A program made the translations under genes and the position numbers. The notes beneath the pieces are model-generated. The model saw only the letters and a list, made by a program, of their open reading frames with translations, did not search any database and was not told where the DNA came from. 22,361 bases of DNA from Acanthamoeba lenticulata (Eukaryota; Discosea; Longamoebia; Acanthamoebidae): contig NAVB01000938.1 of assembly GCA_002179805.1 (NCBI GenBank), positions 1 to 22,361 of the forward strand, written 5' to 3'. Shown here piece after piece: positions 8,058 through 18,833 of this stretch (positions are counted from its first letter, which is position 1; every line of letters begins with the position of its first letter).

Positions 8058-11000
8058 TTATTGGAGCGCGCTCTTCAAGGCCTTTGCCCCGCGTCGTCCT
8101 CGTCGTTGCTGTTGTTGCTCGGCTGCTGAAGGAGACGCAGTTGCCGTTGTTGTTGTGGTCGTTGTCGTTGGGGCTGCTCGCGCGTGGTCTTGGCCTGGGC
8201 TGAGGCCGCCGCTGCCGTTGCTGCTGCGTTGTCGTTGTTGCTGGTGCTGGCGCGCTCGCGCGGTCCAGCGGCGGAGGGCCGTGAGGAGGCCCTCGCGCGA
8301 GACCGGCTTGGAGAGGTAGTCGTCCATGCCGGCCGCGAGACACTTCTCCTTGTCCTCGACCATGGCCCCGGCCGTGAGGCCGATGATCGGCAAGCGCGTC
8401 GATGTCTGCAGGTCTTCGCCGTCGGCGGCGGCGACGCGCCTCCCGGCGTCGGCCTCCTCGTGCTCGAGCTCGAGCTCGCGGATGCGGCGCGTCGCCGTGA
8501 GGCCATCCATGACGGGCATCTGCACGTCCATGAGGATGACGTCGAAGTTGTGGCCGGCCTCCTGCACCCTGGCCACGGCTTCCGCGCCGTTGTTTGCAAT
8601 CTTTTGGGAGGAAGCTCGTCAGTCCCTCGTGCGCGCTGATGACGACAAGAGGGGAAGAAAATAGCCACCTGGAACTGGTAACCGCGCTGGGCCAGCAGCC
8701 GGCAGATGACCTTCTGGTTGACGATGTTGTCCTCCACCAAGAGAATATCTGGTGGTGAAGAAGTCTTTTACGTGAGTTCTGTGGAACGCGTCAAATCCAA
8801 AACACAAAACGCACGCACCGATTGGCTTGGAGGGCGTCACGTCGCTGGGCCCGTCGGCTTCGCCGGTGCGCTGCTCTTCTTCCTCGGCCTCCTCCTGCGG
8901 GCGCGGGGGCTGCCCAAAGGCCAGCAGGACGTGAAAGGTCGTCCCCTGGCCGGGCGTGCTGCTGACCCATATCCGCCCGTGCATCATGCTCACGAGCTCG
9001 TAGCAGATCTTGAGGCCCATCCCGAGCCCGGCGTACTTCTTGGTGTGGGCCGGGTCCACCTGGTAGAAGGCGTCGAAGATGTGGGGCAGCTTGTCCCGCG
9101 GAATCCCGATGCCCGTGTCGGCCACCTCGAACAGCACATACTCGACAGTGCTGCTATTGTCAACGTTGTTGGTGTCGATGTTCTTGTTGTTGTCCTCGGC
9201 CGCCGCGGGGACCTTTGGGGACGGGCTGCGCATCTCGAGCAGCAGATCGGGCGTAGGTCGGCGCACGGTCATCGTGACGCGGCCCTCATCCGAGGGCGTG
9301 AACTTGAACGCGTTGCCGACGATGTTGTTGAGGACCTGCGCCAGGCGGTCCTTGTCGCCCACGACCACGTCGGGCAGGTCAGGCCCGAGGCGGCTCTCGA
9401 AGCGGATGCGCCGCTGGGCGGCGGTGCGCGAGAACGAGCTCGACAGGAAGTCGAGGTAGTCGTGGAGCGAGAACCGGGCCGGGCAGATCTCGAGCTTGCC
9501 CTTCTCGATGCGCACCACGTCGAGCAGGTCGTTGACGAGCACCAGCATGTGGTCGGCCGACCGCCGTGCGATCAGCAGATTGTCGCGCTGGGCGGCGCTC
9601 AGCGGCGCCGCGTCGAGCAGCTCGAGCATGCCCAGGATGCCCTGCAGCGGCGTCCGTATCTCTGTGTGTGCACGTCATGTCACGTCACGTCAGGCACATC
9701 ACCACCGCTGCCGTCATCGTCGTCATTCTCATCTCACGAAGACGCGTCGTACCGTGGGAGATGTTGGCGAGGAAGAGGGTCTTGGCCGTGCTGGCCTCCT
9801 CGGCCATGGCGCGAGCGAGCTCGAGGTGGGCCAGGGCCTGGCGCTCAAGCGAGATGTCCTCGACGATGCCCACCACGCGCGGCTCCTCGTCGGCCGTCGG
9901 CAGCTGCTGACAGATCCGCCAGCCGCGGTCGCGCACCCACTTCTCGGCACCGGTGACGGCGTGGATCACGCGGAACTCGCTCGTGTGCGCGTCGCGCTCG
10001 TAGTGCTCTTCGGCCAGTGTGGCGGCGCAGAGCTGCGGGCGGTCGTCCGGGTGGACGGCGTCGAGCCAGAGGGCCGGCTCGCGCAGGAGGCGCTCCGGGT
10101 CGAGGCCCCACATGTCGGCGACGCGCGGGCTCACGTAGTGGAAGGCCCCGAGGCCGGGCGAGGCCACGTAGACCACGGGCGCGATGTTGTCGGTAACCTG
10201 GCGAAAGAGCAGCTCGCTCTTCTTGAGCGCCACTTCGTGTTGGCGCCGCTCAAACTCGGCCGACGCGCGCGCGGCAAAGATGTCCATCACCGTCTCGGCC
10301 CGCTCGGCGTCGGCGATGGGCCGGCGGCTCATGAGCACCATCAGGCCGATCACCTGGCCCGTCACGGAGAACAGCGGCTTCCCGACGTAGCCCTCCACGC
10401 CCAGCTCGGCCAGCAGGTGGTCGTCGGGGAACATTTGCTGCACGCACGAACGCAGCGTGCACGCCGTCTGATGCACGACGTTCTCGCATGGCGTGCCCTC
10501 CAGCTTGTACTCTGCACGTCACCACGTAGAGTCATTCTTCGCTGTTTTTATCATATTATATTTTTAAAAATTAATGGTTTAATATTCTTTTTTTAAAGCA
10601 CGACACAGCGGAATTGGCGAGCAGGGAGGTTCATCCTTTTTATGAAAACTTGACAACGCACCGATGGGATACGAACCGATGTTGCTCGTTAACTGGCCGT
10701 CCATGCACGCGGCAATGGTACGGATCGAGTTGCGGCGACCCGGCCGGTATTCGCCCACAATGGCGTGGTCGAGGCCAGATGCGACGACCAGGTGCTTGAC
10801 CAGTTGCTGGAAGAAGTCGTCGGCCGAGGTGGCGGTGAAGCCCAGTGCCACTTCCTTAAGCAGCTCGCGGCTCTGCTTCTCGTCCGTGACGTCGCGGCCG
10901 ACGGCCCACTTGCTCCTGCAAAAGGTCGTGGGCCATTTAGCCAAAGAAGAAGAAGAAGTGGCAAACAAGAGGAAGAAGCAGAAGATCTGGGCTGTTTGAC

Positions 11001-11528
11001 TACGCACCAGGGAGCCAAGGCGGTGAAGACGTGGCAAGAGGTCCAGGAGAACGTGCGGCGGCTGCCATCCTTGCAGGTCACACGCCACTCCCAGTCGTGG
11101 AAGAGGGGTGCGCGGCAACGTTCCGCCCACTCGTTCGCGACTTGATGGCGATACTGTGGGTCCGGAAAGAGGCGCCCAGCATCTTCTCGCACCTCCTCCC
11201 GCGTCCAACCGGTCAGCCGACGGCAGGTCTCGTTCCATACCTCCACTTGGCCGTTCTTGTCGAGCGCGATAAAGAGGCCAGGCAGATGCTCGGCCAGATG
11301 TGTCACCAATGCCTGGCGAACGCAACATGGGCGCGGGCACGGAGACGTCGCGCCACCACCAGCGATAGAGAAGCGCCTCGCCCTCTTGCTTCTGGCAATT
11401 GAGGCCAAGGGAACCAAGCTTGACCTTCGTCTCTTCCGGCCTAGTGGTGGTGTTGGCACACCATGAGGGCTGCGCCTGTGGTGTTGTGCCGACTGGGCTG
11501 GGTTCTCCCTCCCGCCCTCGACCTCCAT
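8058..11528 (-). CDS. Soluble hybrid histidine kinase: PAS-GAF-PAS-HisKA-HATPase-REC
   Basis: Six exons keep phase: 11528-11008, 10915-10662, 10511-9753, 9661-8819, 8748-8669, 8600-8058 (999 residues). Order: basic N-terminal stretch; PAS about 75-175 ([20 protein letters not shown], then [11 protein letters not shown]); GAF about 190-325; PAS/PAC about 355-485 ([15 protein letters not shown]...VVGIVEDIS); HisKA with [15 protein letters not shown] and phosphoacceptor His near 511; HATPase with N box [18 protein letters not shown] and GLGMGL; REC with [19 protein letters not shown] (Asp near 844) and LSKP. All phosphorelay residues are present, so it should autophosphorylate and pass phosphate from His to its own Asp, then to an unseen Hpt protein. 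No membrane segment: a cytosolic sensor, ligand unknown. The C-terminus is a low-complexity Gln/Thr/Arg tail. Start chosen as the ATG in frame with the first PAS. Confidence 0.9.
10512..10661 (-). other. Long AT-rich intron in the histidine kinase gene
   Basis: A 150-base intron, the longest in this gene. Bases about 10540-10600 are almost pure A/T, including ATTATATTTTTAAAAATTAA-like sequence, in an otherwise GC-rich gene. It splits the GAF domain; donor TCG|GTGCG and acceptor GTGCAG restore phase. Confidence 0.8.
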
Positions 11529-11945
11529 GAAGAGCGCGTAAGGCCGGTGGAGCTTGAACTTTGGCGCTGGTGTTTTGAAGAATGATGAACAGCAGACGGA
11601 GCACCTCGACTACGGGGGCAAGCGGATCAGCTGAGGGAGGCGCGAAGACGTTTAGATACCCGGCTGGCCTCTGACGTGCCCGGCTTTGAGTACATGAAAT
11701 TTGCAGGCACATAAATTAACCGGGCCACTCATCGCAAGACGTTATTGTGGCAGGTGTGGATCCATGGCGCAATGGCGCAGCGGAAGCACTTGTCGTGCAA
11801 ACTCTCTTCGTTTTACATCAGTGGAAAATCTGGGTCTGCAGAAAAAATTTGATATTTTTAGGGGCTGTTGGAAAGGAAATGATGGTGAAAAACTTAACCG
11901 AAAAATACTGGCCGCTGTTGATTGAGAAGAGTAGATAACGAACTC
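11529..11945. promoter_or_regulatory. Divergent intergenic region, histidine kinase and CNOT9 promoters
   Basis: A 417-base space between start codons pointing away from each other. An A/T-rich patch at about 11840-11910 lies just upstream of CNOT9 and could position transcription; no classic TATA box or named motif was identified with confidence. No RNA gene seen. Confidence 0.5.
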
Positions 11946-13240
11946 ATGGCGACGAAGAAAGAGAGGGCTGAGGGCCCCGCAGTGGCGCAGCCAGCGACAG
12001 GGGGTGGAGTGGCGACGGCGGATAAGGAACGAATCTACCAACTGGTCCTCGAATTAACGAACACGGAGACAAGGGAAAGCGCGCTGCTCGAGCTGAGCAA
12101 GAAGCGAGAGGCCGTGCCCGAGTTGGCACCTATTCTCTGGCATTCCTTTGGCACGATCGCTTGCTTGCTGCAAGAAATCGTTGCTATTTATCCGTTGCTC
12201 TCGCCTCCCAAGTTGAAGGCTCACGCCAGCAACCGCGTATGCAACGCGTTGGCCCTGCTCCAGTGCGTAGCTTCGCATCCAGAAACCCGGACGCTCTTTC
12301 TCAATGGTAAGTGCCTCTTGCGTGTTAGAGATCATAATCGTTACAACGATCTAATTCTCTTTTGGCAGCTCGCATTCCCCTCTTCCTCTATCCCTTCCTG
12401 AACACTGTGAGCAAAACACGACCCTTCGAGTACCTCAGGCTCACTTCTCTGGGCGTCATCGGTGCTCTGGTCAAGGTAAACCTGGTCTTCTTCAAAAGAT
12501 GCCTGTGATCATCACGATCCCAGCTCACACTCGTGCCGGCAGATGGACGATCCAGAAGTCATTAATTTCTTGCTCTCGACTGAAATCATCCCGCTGTGCC
12601 TACGCATCATGGAAACTGGCAGCGAGCTGTCCAAGACGGTGGCCACGTTCATTATACAGAAGATCTTGCTCGACGAGATGGGCCTCAACTATATTTGTGC
12701 TACGTTTGAGCGGTTCTCTGCGGTACGCCCTGAGCGAGTAATGGCACCACCAAGACCATCTTCTTGACCTTCTTTGGCCGCTGGTACCACAGGTGAGCAC
12801 AGTGCTGACGAACATGGTGGCCGCCCTGGCCGAGACGCCCTCCCAGCGACTCTTGAAGCACATCATCCGGTGTTACTTGCGGTTGGCCGACAACCCTAGG
12901 TACCATCGCCATCTAGCAATCACCAGCACGAATTCAACTGAAGGCCACTCACACCACAACAACAAAACAGGGCCAGGGAAGCCCTTCGCACACATCTGCC
13001 TGAAGCGCTGCAGGACGGAACGTTTGCCAATATTTTGAAGGAGGACCACACGACCACGCGCTGGCTTGGTCAGCTGCTCATCAGCCTCAGAGAGGCGACG
13101 CACGCTGCGGGTAAAGCTTCGCTTTTCTCGCCCGCCTTCCTGCACAGACACCTCAAGTGCTCACATATCTTCGTGTGCCAATGTGTCTCTCCCTCTTCCT
13201 CCACGCAGGTCAACCAGGCGCCGGTACTGTGTTGGGCTGA
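11946..13240 (+). CDS. CNOT9: CCR4-NOT complex subunit 9 (CNOT9 / RCD1 / CAF40)
   Basis: Six exons keep phase: 11946-12306, 12369-12475, 12543-12722, 12793-12899, 12971-13110, 13209-13240 (308 residues; the family is usually about 300 plus a variable N-terminus). The protein has the strongly conserved Rcd1 core: [122 protein letters not shown] and [23 protein letters not shown]9 is an armadillo-repeat subunit of the CCR4-NOT deadenylase that docks adaptor proteins to drive mRNA deadenylation and translational repression. The 40-residue N-terminus is basic and low in complexity, as usual. It shares its upstream region with the divergent histidine kinase. Splice donors are GTAAGT, GTAAAC, GTACGC, GTACCA and GTAAAG. 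Confidence 0.97.
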
Positions 13241-13551
13241 TGCGATGGTCACGATAATGAATGACGAAAGCCAGGTCAAGGGAGGGCTCCCTCCCTTTCT
13301 TCTGTAGTTTGTGGATGCCTTGTTTCAAATAGAATACACATTATCAAGCACTGGCCCTTTTTAGTGTCGGCCATCACCATCATCAGCACCGTCACTGGAG
13401 AGCCGTTGACCAGCGCCTGAAACCGAGCGGTGGAGAGCCGTTACACGCGTGTTGCACAGATTTGTTTGTTTCAAGTTTTTTTAAGAAGAAGCAGAGTTCG
13501 GCAACGTGTGGCGGATGAATTGAAAGCTTGTTGGTGAGGGGGAGCTGCTAA
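13241..13551. other. Intergenic region after CNOT9, with a 12-base direct repeat
   Basis: A 311-base gap between two plus-strand genes: CNOT9 3' UTR then the PIPK-like promoter. TGGAGAGCCGTT occurs twice, at 13396-13407 and 13431-13442, 35 bases apart. A T-rich patch lies at about 13463-13483. No gene or RNA recognised. Confidence 0.45.
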
Positions 13552-16500
13552 ATGGAGGACGAGAGGTCCCCTTCTGTGCTGATCTTGCCGCAACACGACG
13601 ACAACAGCGCGGTGACGGGGGAAGCGTCCTCTGCTTTGGCTGAGGCGGGAGTATTGGGCAGCCCTCGCCTTGTGGGCCAGGACTGGGGCCAGGATGGAGA
13701 CCGCGCAGCAGAAGATCTCGAGGCCGAGAAGAAGCGTTACCTCGTCCAGAAGCAAAAGCGAGCATTGAGCCAGAAACGAATTCGAGACCTCGACGATTCC
13801 CTACGCCGCAACCCCCTCGATTCATCATCATCTTCGAGGAGCGAGAGTGAAGTGGGCCCACCCTGCGAGGGAAAAGATGAAACCCAGCAGCGATTACGGC
13901 ACAATGGGGAAGCTGAAACGACAGAACAACCAACTGCGCCCCCTCGGCCTTTCAAGGTGGTGAGTGAGGACGAAGCCTTCTTCAGCAGCCATGACCCTCG
14001 AGCACAGGAGGAAGAGAGAGAAGAGTGGGAGAAGTCGTTGATCATACGCCCAGGCACCGACGCCAAGCCAGCCGCGCAGCAGGAACTATCACCCGTCTCC
14101 TCCCTGGAGATTGATGTACAGGAAGATGAAGAAGACGCTGCGGAGACCGTTCGCCAACAAGCAGGAGGAGAAGCGCAGAACGAAAGGCCAAGTCAAGTGG
14201 AGGAAGCCTCCTCTGCTGCGCCCTTATCGTCAACGGACGACAATGACATGGCTAAGAACGCTGCTGCCAGTGACGAGGAAGAGGCCACCACGACGCCTTC
14301 AGCTGCCGAGGCCGCCAGCGGCGCGGAGAAGGCGCCCGGACCCGGTCCAAAGGGCGGCATCCTGTCGCAGCTCAAGAACCTGATGGGCAACCTGGGCTCC
14401 AAGGTGTCGCGCGACGGCACTGGCGGTGCTGGTGGTGGCGTACGCAATGGCAGCAGCGAAGACGCCAATGATAACGACGACTATGACTACGACGAGCGCA
14501 TGGACGTGTGGGACGAGCTGCGCATACGCACCTTTCGCAACACCCTCATCAACAAGCACATGTCCCACCTCGACCTCAACAGCAAGCAGGTGCGTCCATG
14601 GACTTATCATCACCACCTCATTCATCATCGTCATCATCACCACAGCGCATGTGGCTGACATCATTGCGCTTCTGTGCATGCCGTCGATCAGATTGCGCTG
14701 GTCAAAGCCCCGGCCGAGAGCTGGGAGGCGGTGTTTGATGAGGACGAGGCCGAGGATAGCAACGGCAACGATGAAGATGACGAGGATGAGCTCGCCGCCG
14801 ACAGCGGCGGCGAGAGTGAGTCGAGCGCCGTCTCACGGCGGAGTCCGTACTCCCGATGGGCGTTTCAGGACGAGACGCTCCTGTCCATGCTCCTCGTCAT
14901 CCGCGCCTCTGTACGCCTCTTCTCCTCAAACCTTTCCCCACGCGTGCTGACAGTGCTGCGGCCTCTGCCTCGCAGGTCAACGCCACGCTCAAGCAGCGAA
15001 GCCAGCAGCAGACCGGCACCGAGCCAGGCCTGACCGATTTCAAGGCCCGCCGGGCATGCACGCTGACCGTGTACGCGCCCTTGTCGTGTGTGTGTCTGTG
15101 ACGACGTGCTTGCTCTCTTGCCGGGACGGCTGATGTGTTTGCGCGACGCTCGGCTCCACAACAAACAACAACAACACCAGGGGCGGCCTCGGGACCAAGA
15201 TCATCATGAAGGACTACGCGCCGCTGGTCTTTGACCGCCTCCGCCTTTTGTCGTCGGTCAACGCCGACGAATACGTGGTTCGTCCCCGCCTCACTCCGTC
15301 CCGCCTTGCCCAGCGCCTGACGCGTCGGGCCGGCGACAGAAAGCGTGGAGCGACAGCCGAATCGGGAAGCAGCAAGAGGACGAACAACAACAGCAGCAGC
15401 AGCAACCGGCGGTGGACGACGCGGTTGTGTTCTACTCGCACGACCGACGATTCGTCCTGCGTCGGATAGCGCGGGACCAGGCCAAGGTCCTCCTCGGCTT
15501 CCTCCCGGCCTACTACCTGGTCCGTTCCCCTTCCCCCCATTTGGAGCCACCACTGGTCGCAATGACGACGACAATAAGGATGACGACAACCCTCACCATC
15601 ATCAATGTGCTGTATCACACACACACACACAGTACATCAAAGCCAACCCGTCGTCGTTGATCGAGCGATTCTATGGGCTGCACCAGATTGGGACCAAGGG
15701 CAAGAAGACCTACTTTGTCGTGGCGGGCAACATGTTTGGTCGCCGCAGCGCGCGCCAGCTCTTGGCCTCCTCCTTTGTCATTCGCGTGCGCCTTCCCCGT
15801 TTCGCTTTCGTTCTTTGGCTGGCTAGGTAGTGGTCGCTGACTGTCCCAGAATCGCTGCAGGAGCCGCAAACGGAGGAGCGGCTGCAGCAAAAGAAAGAGC
15901 AGCAGCGGAGCAAGGCTCGCGGCCGGGCGGCGAGCGACACCTCGCTCACGTCCTCCCCTGCCTCCACCCGCCTGCGCGGCAACGCGCCCGCCATGATGAT
16001 CCCCACCGCCTCCCCGCCCGCCGCCACCACCGCCACTTCCGCTGCGGCCATCACCGTCACCACGTCGCCGCCGCCGTCACCCGCGACGGACCTACAGTCG
16101 CGCCACTCAGACTCGTCGATCCCGGCTCCCTCCTCGCCCGGGTCGTTGTCGGCGTCCCCGCTGGCCACGCCGCACAGCTCGCCGCCTCCGGCGTCGTCGT
16201 CGCCATCGGCCTCGCCCACGCTCCCGGCCTCGCCGCTGGCCTCGTCGCGCCCGATCATCTTGCAGTCGCCGCGCAGCGGCTCGTCCTCGCCCCCGGCCTC
16301 CTCGCCCACCGGTTCGCCGCCCTCCTCCCCCGGCCTCCCCGCCCGCCGACGGTACGCGTCCCTGTCCTCTCGACTCCCTTCTTCCTCCCTCCCTTCTGGG
16401 CTCGCTGGCCGCTCACCGCGACAGCGACGCATGCAGGCGCACGCTGCTGGGCTGGCGGGCCTCGCGGGGCTTGGACGCCCCGGCGGCTTCCGCCGCCGCC

Positions 16501-17942
16501 GATGCGGGGCCGGCCACTGCCGAGAGTCCACCGCTGGCGTCGACATTGTCGTCGGCGTCGGCGTCCTTGGCGCACATGGCCCACGACCAGCGCAACGCGT
16601 TCCTCAAGCAGCTCGACGACGACACCAAGGTGGGTCGCGTGCGTGATGCGAGCGCGCCGGTCGGTCGTGCTGACGGGCTGTGGTGTTTGTGCGGCGCTGT
16701 GCAGTGGCTGGCGCAGGTGGGCCTCGTCAACTACAACCTCGTGGTGGGCGTGGCCGCGGCCGAGGAGGAAAAGGAGGAAGAAGAGGAAAGGCAAGAGGCC
16801 GCCGCGCCCGACACGGAGCAGGACGAAAATAAGGAGAAGAAGGAGGGCCAAGAGGGGGAGCAGAAAGGAACGGAGAAAGAGGAGAAGAAGGAGGCCAAGA
16901 TCGTCTACTTTGTGGAGCTGCCGAGTCGCGAGGCCAAAAAGCTCGGGAAGCCCTTCCACGAGCCCGTCCCGCCCGACTTTGTGCCCACCTCCCCCGTCCT
17001 CAAGGTCTGCCACCTCGCGCCTTGGACGCCCAACAACTCTCTGACGACAAACACACATGAACACAACAGCTGCGGCATCGGGCGCACACGTTCAACCCGG
17101 ACGAGGTCAGGAAGCCGTCTGGCGAGCAGCAGCAGCAGCGGCAGCAGCAGCAGCAGCAGCAACAACAACAACAACCACAGGACCGAGGTGCGCTGCCGCC
17201 CAAGGCCGTCTCGGACTCGGCGCTGCAGCTCCTCAACGCGCGGATCGGCCGAGCCACGGTCGCGCCCTACCACGCGGGCGTCTGGGCCCCGGTCGTCCCG
17301 CCACCATCACCGCCCTCATCTCCACAGCAGCCGCAGCAGCAGCCGACAAGCGGCGACGACGACATTGGTGAGCGTGCCGTCGACGGCGGCGGCGACAATG
17401 ACGACGATGACGAGTCGGGCTTCTTCCAGCACTTGCGGCAGGGCGCCCGGAAGATGAGCCGTGGCTCGCTCTCTGCCCCCGCGCCTCCACGGCCCCACGC
17501 GCCTGCTGCGGAAAATTCTGGTGGCGCCGACGGCCAAGGAGGAGCAGAAGGAGGAGAGCAAAAGGAGAAGGAGAAGGCTAAGGACGTGGGTCAACAGGAC
17601 CAGAACAACGGAGGAGTCGACCAACTTCATCATCGTCCTCATCATCAGCACCATCAACCTGATCCGCCGCAACAGGACAAACAGCCGGCGTGGGTGCGCT
17701 TGCATCTGGGCCTGACGGACATCCTCCACAAGGCGGCCCCGCGCAACGCCATCCGCAAAGTGATGGTACGCGCGCTCGTTCTCCACCTTCATCATCTCCC
17801 TTAATAATGATGGTGGTGGTGGCCACAACAGGGGGCGGGCGGCGGTCTGACGGCGACGCAGTACGCCAACAGCCTGTGCGAGACCATCGCGGGCAGGATC
17901 CTCCCCGTGGGCGCCCCGGAAGGACCCGCGCCCCCCACGTGA
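13552..17942 (+). CDS. PIP-kinase-fold protein with degenerate active site (probable PIPK pseudokinase)
   Basis: Eleven exons keep phase: 13552-14589, 14692-14910, 14976-15070, 15181-15277, 15340-15519, 15633-15785, 15861-16351, 16437-16629, 16705-17004, 17070-17765, 17832-17942 (1190 residues). The first 320 residues are acidic and disordered. PIPK hallmarks follow: WDELRIRTFRNTL; ETLLSMLLVIRAS; KIIMKDYAPLVFDRLR; FYSHDRRFVLRR; AKVLLGFLPAYYLYIKANPS; ERFYGLHQIG; YFVVAGNMFG; FLKQLDDDTKWLAQVGLVNY; LHLGLTDIL; and a C-terminal helix ending TQYANSLCETIAGRI. These match PIP4K/PIP5K kinases, which phosphorylate phosphatidylinositol phosphates at membranes. Key residues are altered: a Q-rich insert replaces the GKSGS loop, the ATP lysine is R524, DLKGS is absent, and MDYSLL reads VNYNLV (N831); only the IxD-type aspartate (D1139) remains. 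Large Ser/Pro, Glu/Lys and Gln inserts expand the domain. Confidence 0.8.
15616..15631. repeat. (CA)8 microsatellite at an intron end
   Basis: Eight perfect CA units directly before the acceptor AG of the 15520-15632 intron in the PIPK-like gene, so it serves in place of a pyrimidine tract. Confidence 0.85.
17127..17174 (+). repeat. CAG/CAA run encoding polyglutamine
   Basis: Ten CAG codons interrupted by one CGG, followed by five CAA codons, read in frame inside the last large exon of the PIPK-like gene as Q4-R-Q11. The CAA codons make the tract less prone to slippage. It lies in a disordered insert before the C-terminal PIPK segment. Confidence 0.9.
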
Positions 17943-18241
17943 TGCGCCCTCGCCGAGCGAAGAAAGTCGTCTTGGCGAGCGAGAGGGTATCGTTGTTGTA
18001 CATGCAAGGAAGTAAATAACAAAAAGCCAAAGAGACAAGACTTTGTCCACGCATGAGGCAGCTCGAGTTGTCTTCTTGGCTGCAAAAGTTGACCCTCCCG
18101 CAAACTTGCTGTATGTACAAAAGGCCCCATCCACTACGCGACGAAGAGAAGTGAGGTGGTGGTCAGAATGAGAGGGGCAATCATGAAGAGGGCGTACGCA
18201 CACGCAAAGAATGCAAAATCGGTGTTGAATTTGGGCTCTAA
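17943..18241. other. Convergent 3' intergenic region
   Basis: About 300 bases between the stop codons of the PIPK-like gene (plus) and the PPxY membrane protein gene (minus). It should hold both 3' UTRs. No gene, RNA or recognisable repeat seen. Confidence 0.5.
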
Positions 18242-18664
18242 TCACACATTATAGTTGTAGGCGCGATTTGCGCCAGGTGGGGCGTAGGGCGTGGCCTGGC
18301 TGTCGTAACCACCCTGGTAGGGGGCGGCTGCTTGCGGGGTGTACGGGCTCTGTTGGTAGGCGGGGCTCTGTTGGTACGCAGGCGGATAGCCTGAAGCCTG
18401 ATACGGCTCCTCGTGCGTCCCATAACTACCTCCGTAGCCGGCGTCGTGTGAGGGTGAGGAAGCTGAGGGCAAATCGGTGTACGCTTGTTGCCTTCGTTTG
18501 TAGAAATGGAAACCGAGCGCAACAAGAATGCAAAGTACGCCCAAGCCGAGCACATAGAAGAAGATGCCCGTTCCGTGCAGGAGCCAAATGGCAAGGACGA
18601 TAACTATAATACCAATAATCGTTCCTGAGTGGTGCCCATGTCGCATCCATAAGCTAGAGCTCAT
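18242..18664 (-). CDS. Small hairpin membrane protein with PPxY/tyrosine-rich cytosolic tail
   Basis: A single-exon gene of 140 residues, start ATG at 18664. Two hydrophobic segments (about 14-30, TIIGIIVIVLAIWLL, and about 34-54, FFYVLGLGVLCILVALGF) are joined by a tight HGTG turn, so this is probably a membrane hairpin with both ends cytosolic. A basic KRR follows, then an 80-residue Tyr/Pro/Gln/Gly-rich tail with the repeat PAYQQSP (twice), PYTP, PYQGG and a PPAY motif. PPxY motifs bind WW domains, for example of Nedd4-type ubiquitin ligases; this role is inference. I do not recognise a named family. The absence of introns contrasts with its neighbours. Its stop faces the PIPK-like gene, and its promoter must lie in or beyond the 169 bases before the Nnf1-like stop. 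Confidence 0.75.
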   Translation of the reverse strand: MSSSLWMRHGHHSGTIIGIIVIVLAIWLLHGTGIFFYVLGLGVLCILVALGFHFYKRRQQAYTDLPSASSPSHDAGYGGSYGTHEEPYQASGYPPAYQQSPAYQQSPYTPQAAAPYQGGYDSQATPYAPPGANRAYNYNV

Positions 18665-18833
18665 TTTTCTATTCTTCTCGTCCTCCTACGCTCTCTGTTG
18701 GCAATGGCTTTCTCTTTGCGCTCCTCGACCGTTGGGAGGCGCAACAACAGCGGGGAGCTCTTGGGGATGTCGCTTCGCGCCAGACAGAAGCGCTCCCGAT
18801 TGTGGTGTGTGTCTGGAAAAATCCCGGCACGCC

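Noticed and set aside
8706..9956. 416-residue open frame on the plus strand
   Set aside because: It is antisense to the HATPase/HisKA exons of the histidine kinase; its composition (His/Val/Ala/Arg) reflects complementing GC-rich codons.
11745..11800. A-box-like sequence (TGGCGCAATGGCGCAGCGG) suggesting a tRNA
   Set aside because: No B-box (GGTTCRANTCC) follows within tRNA distance and no acceptor stem pairs.
15830..17044. 404-residue plus-strand frame rich in Arg/Pro
   Set aside because: Out of frame with the phase-consistent PIPK-like exons and crosses three of their introns; an artefact of GC-rich repeats.
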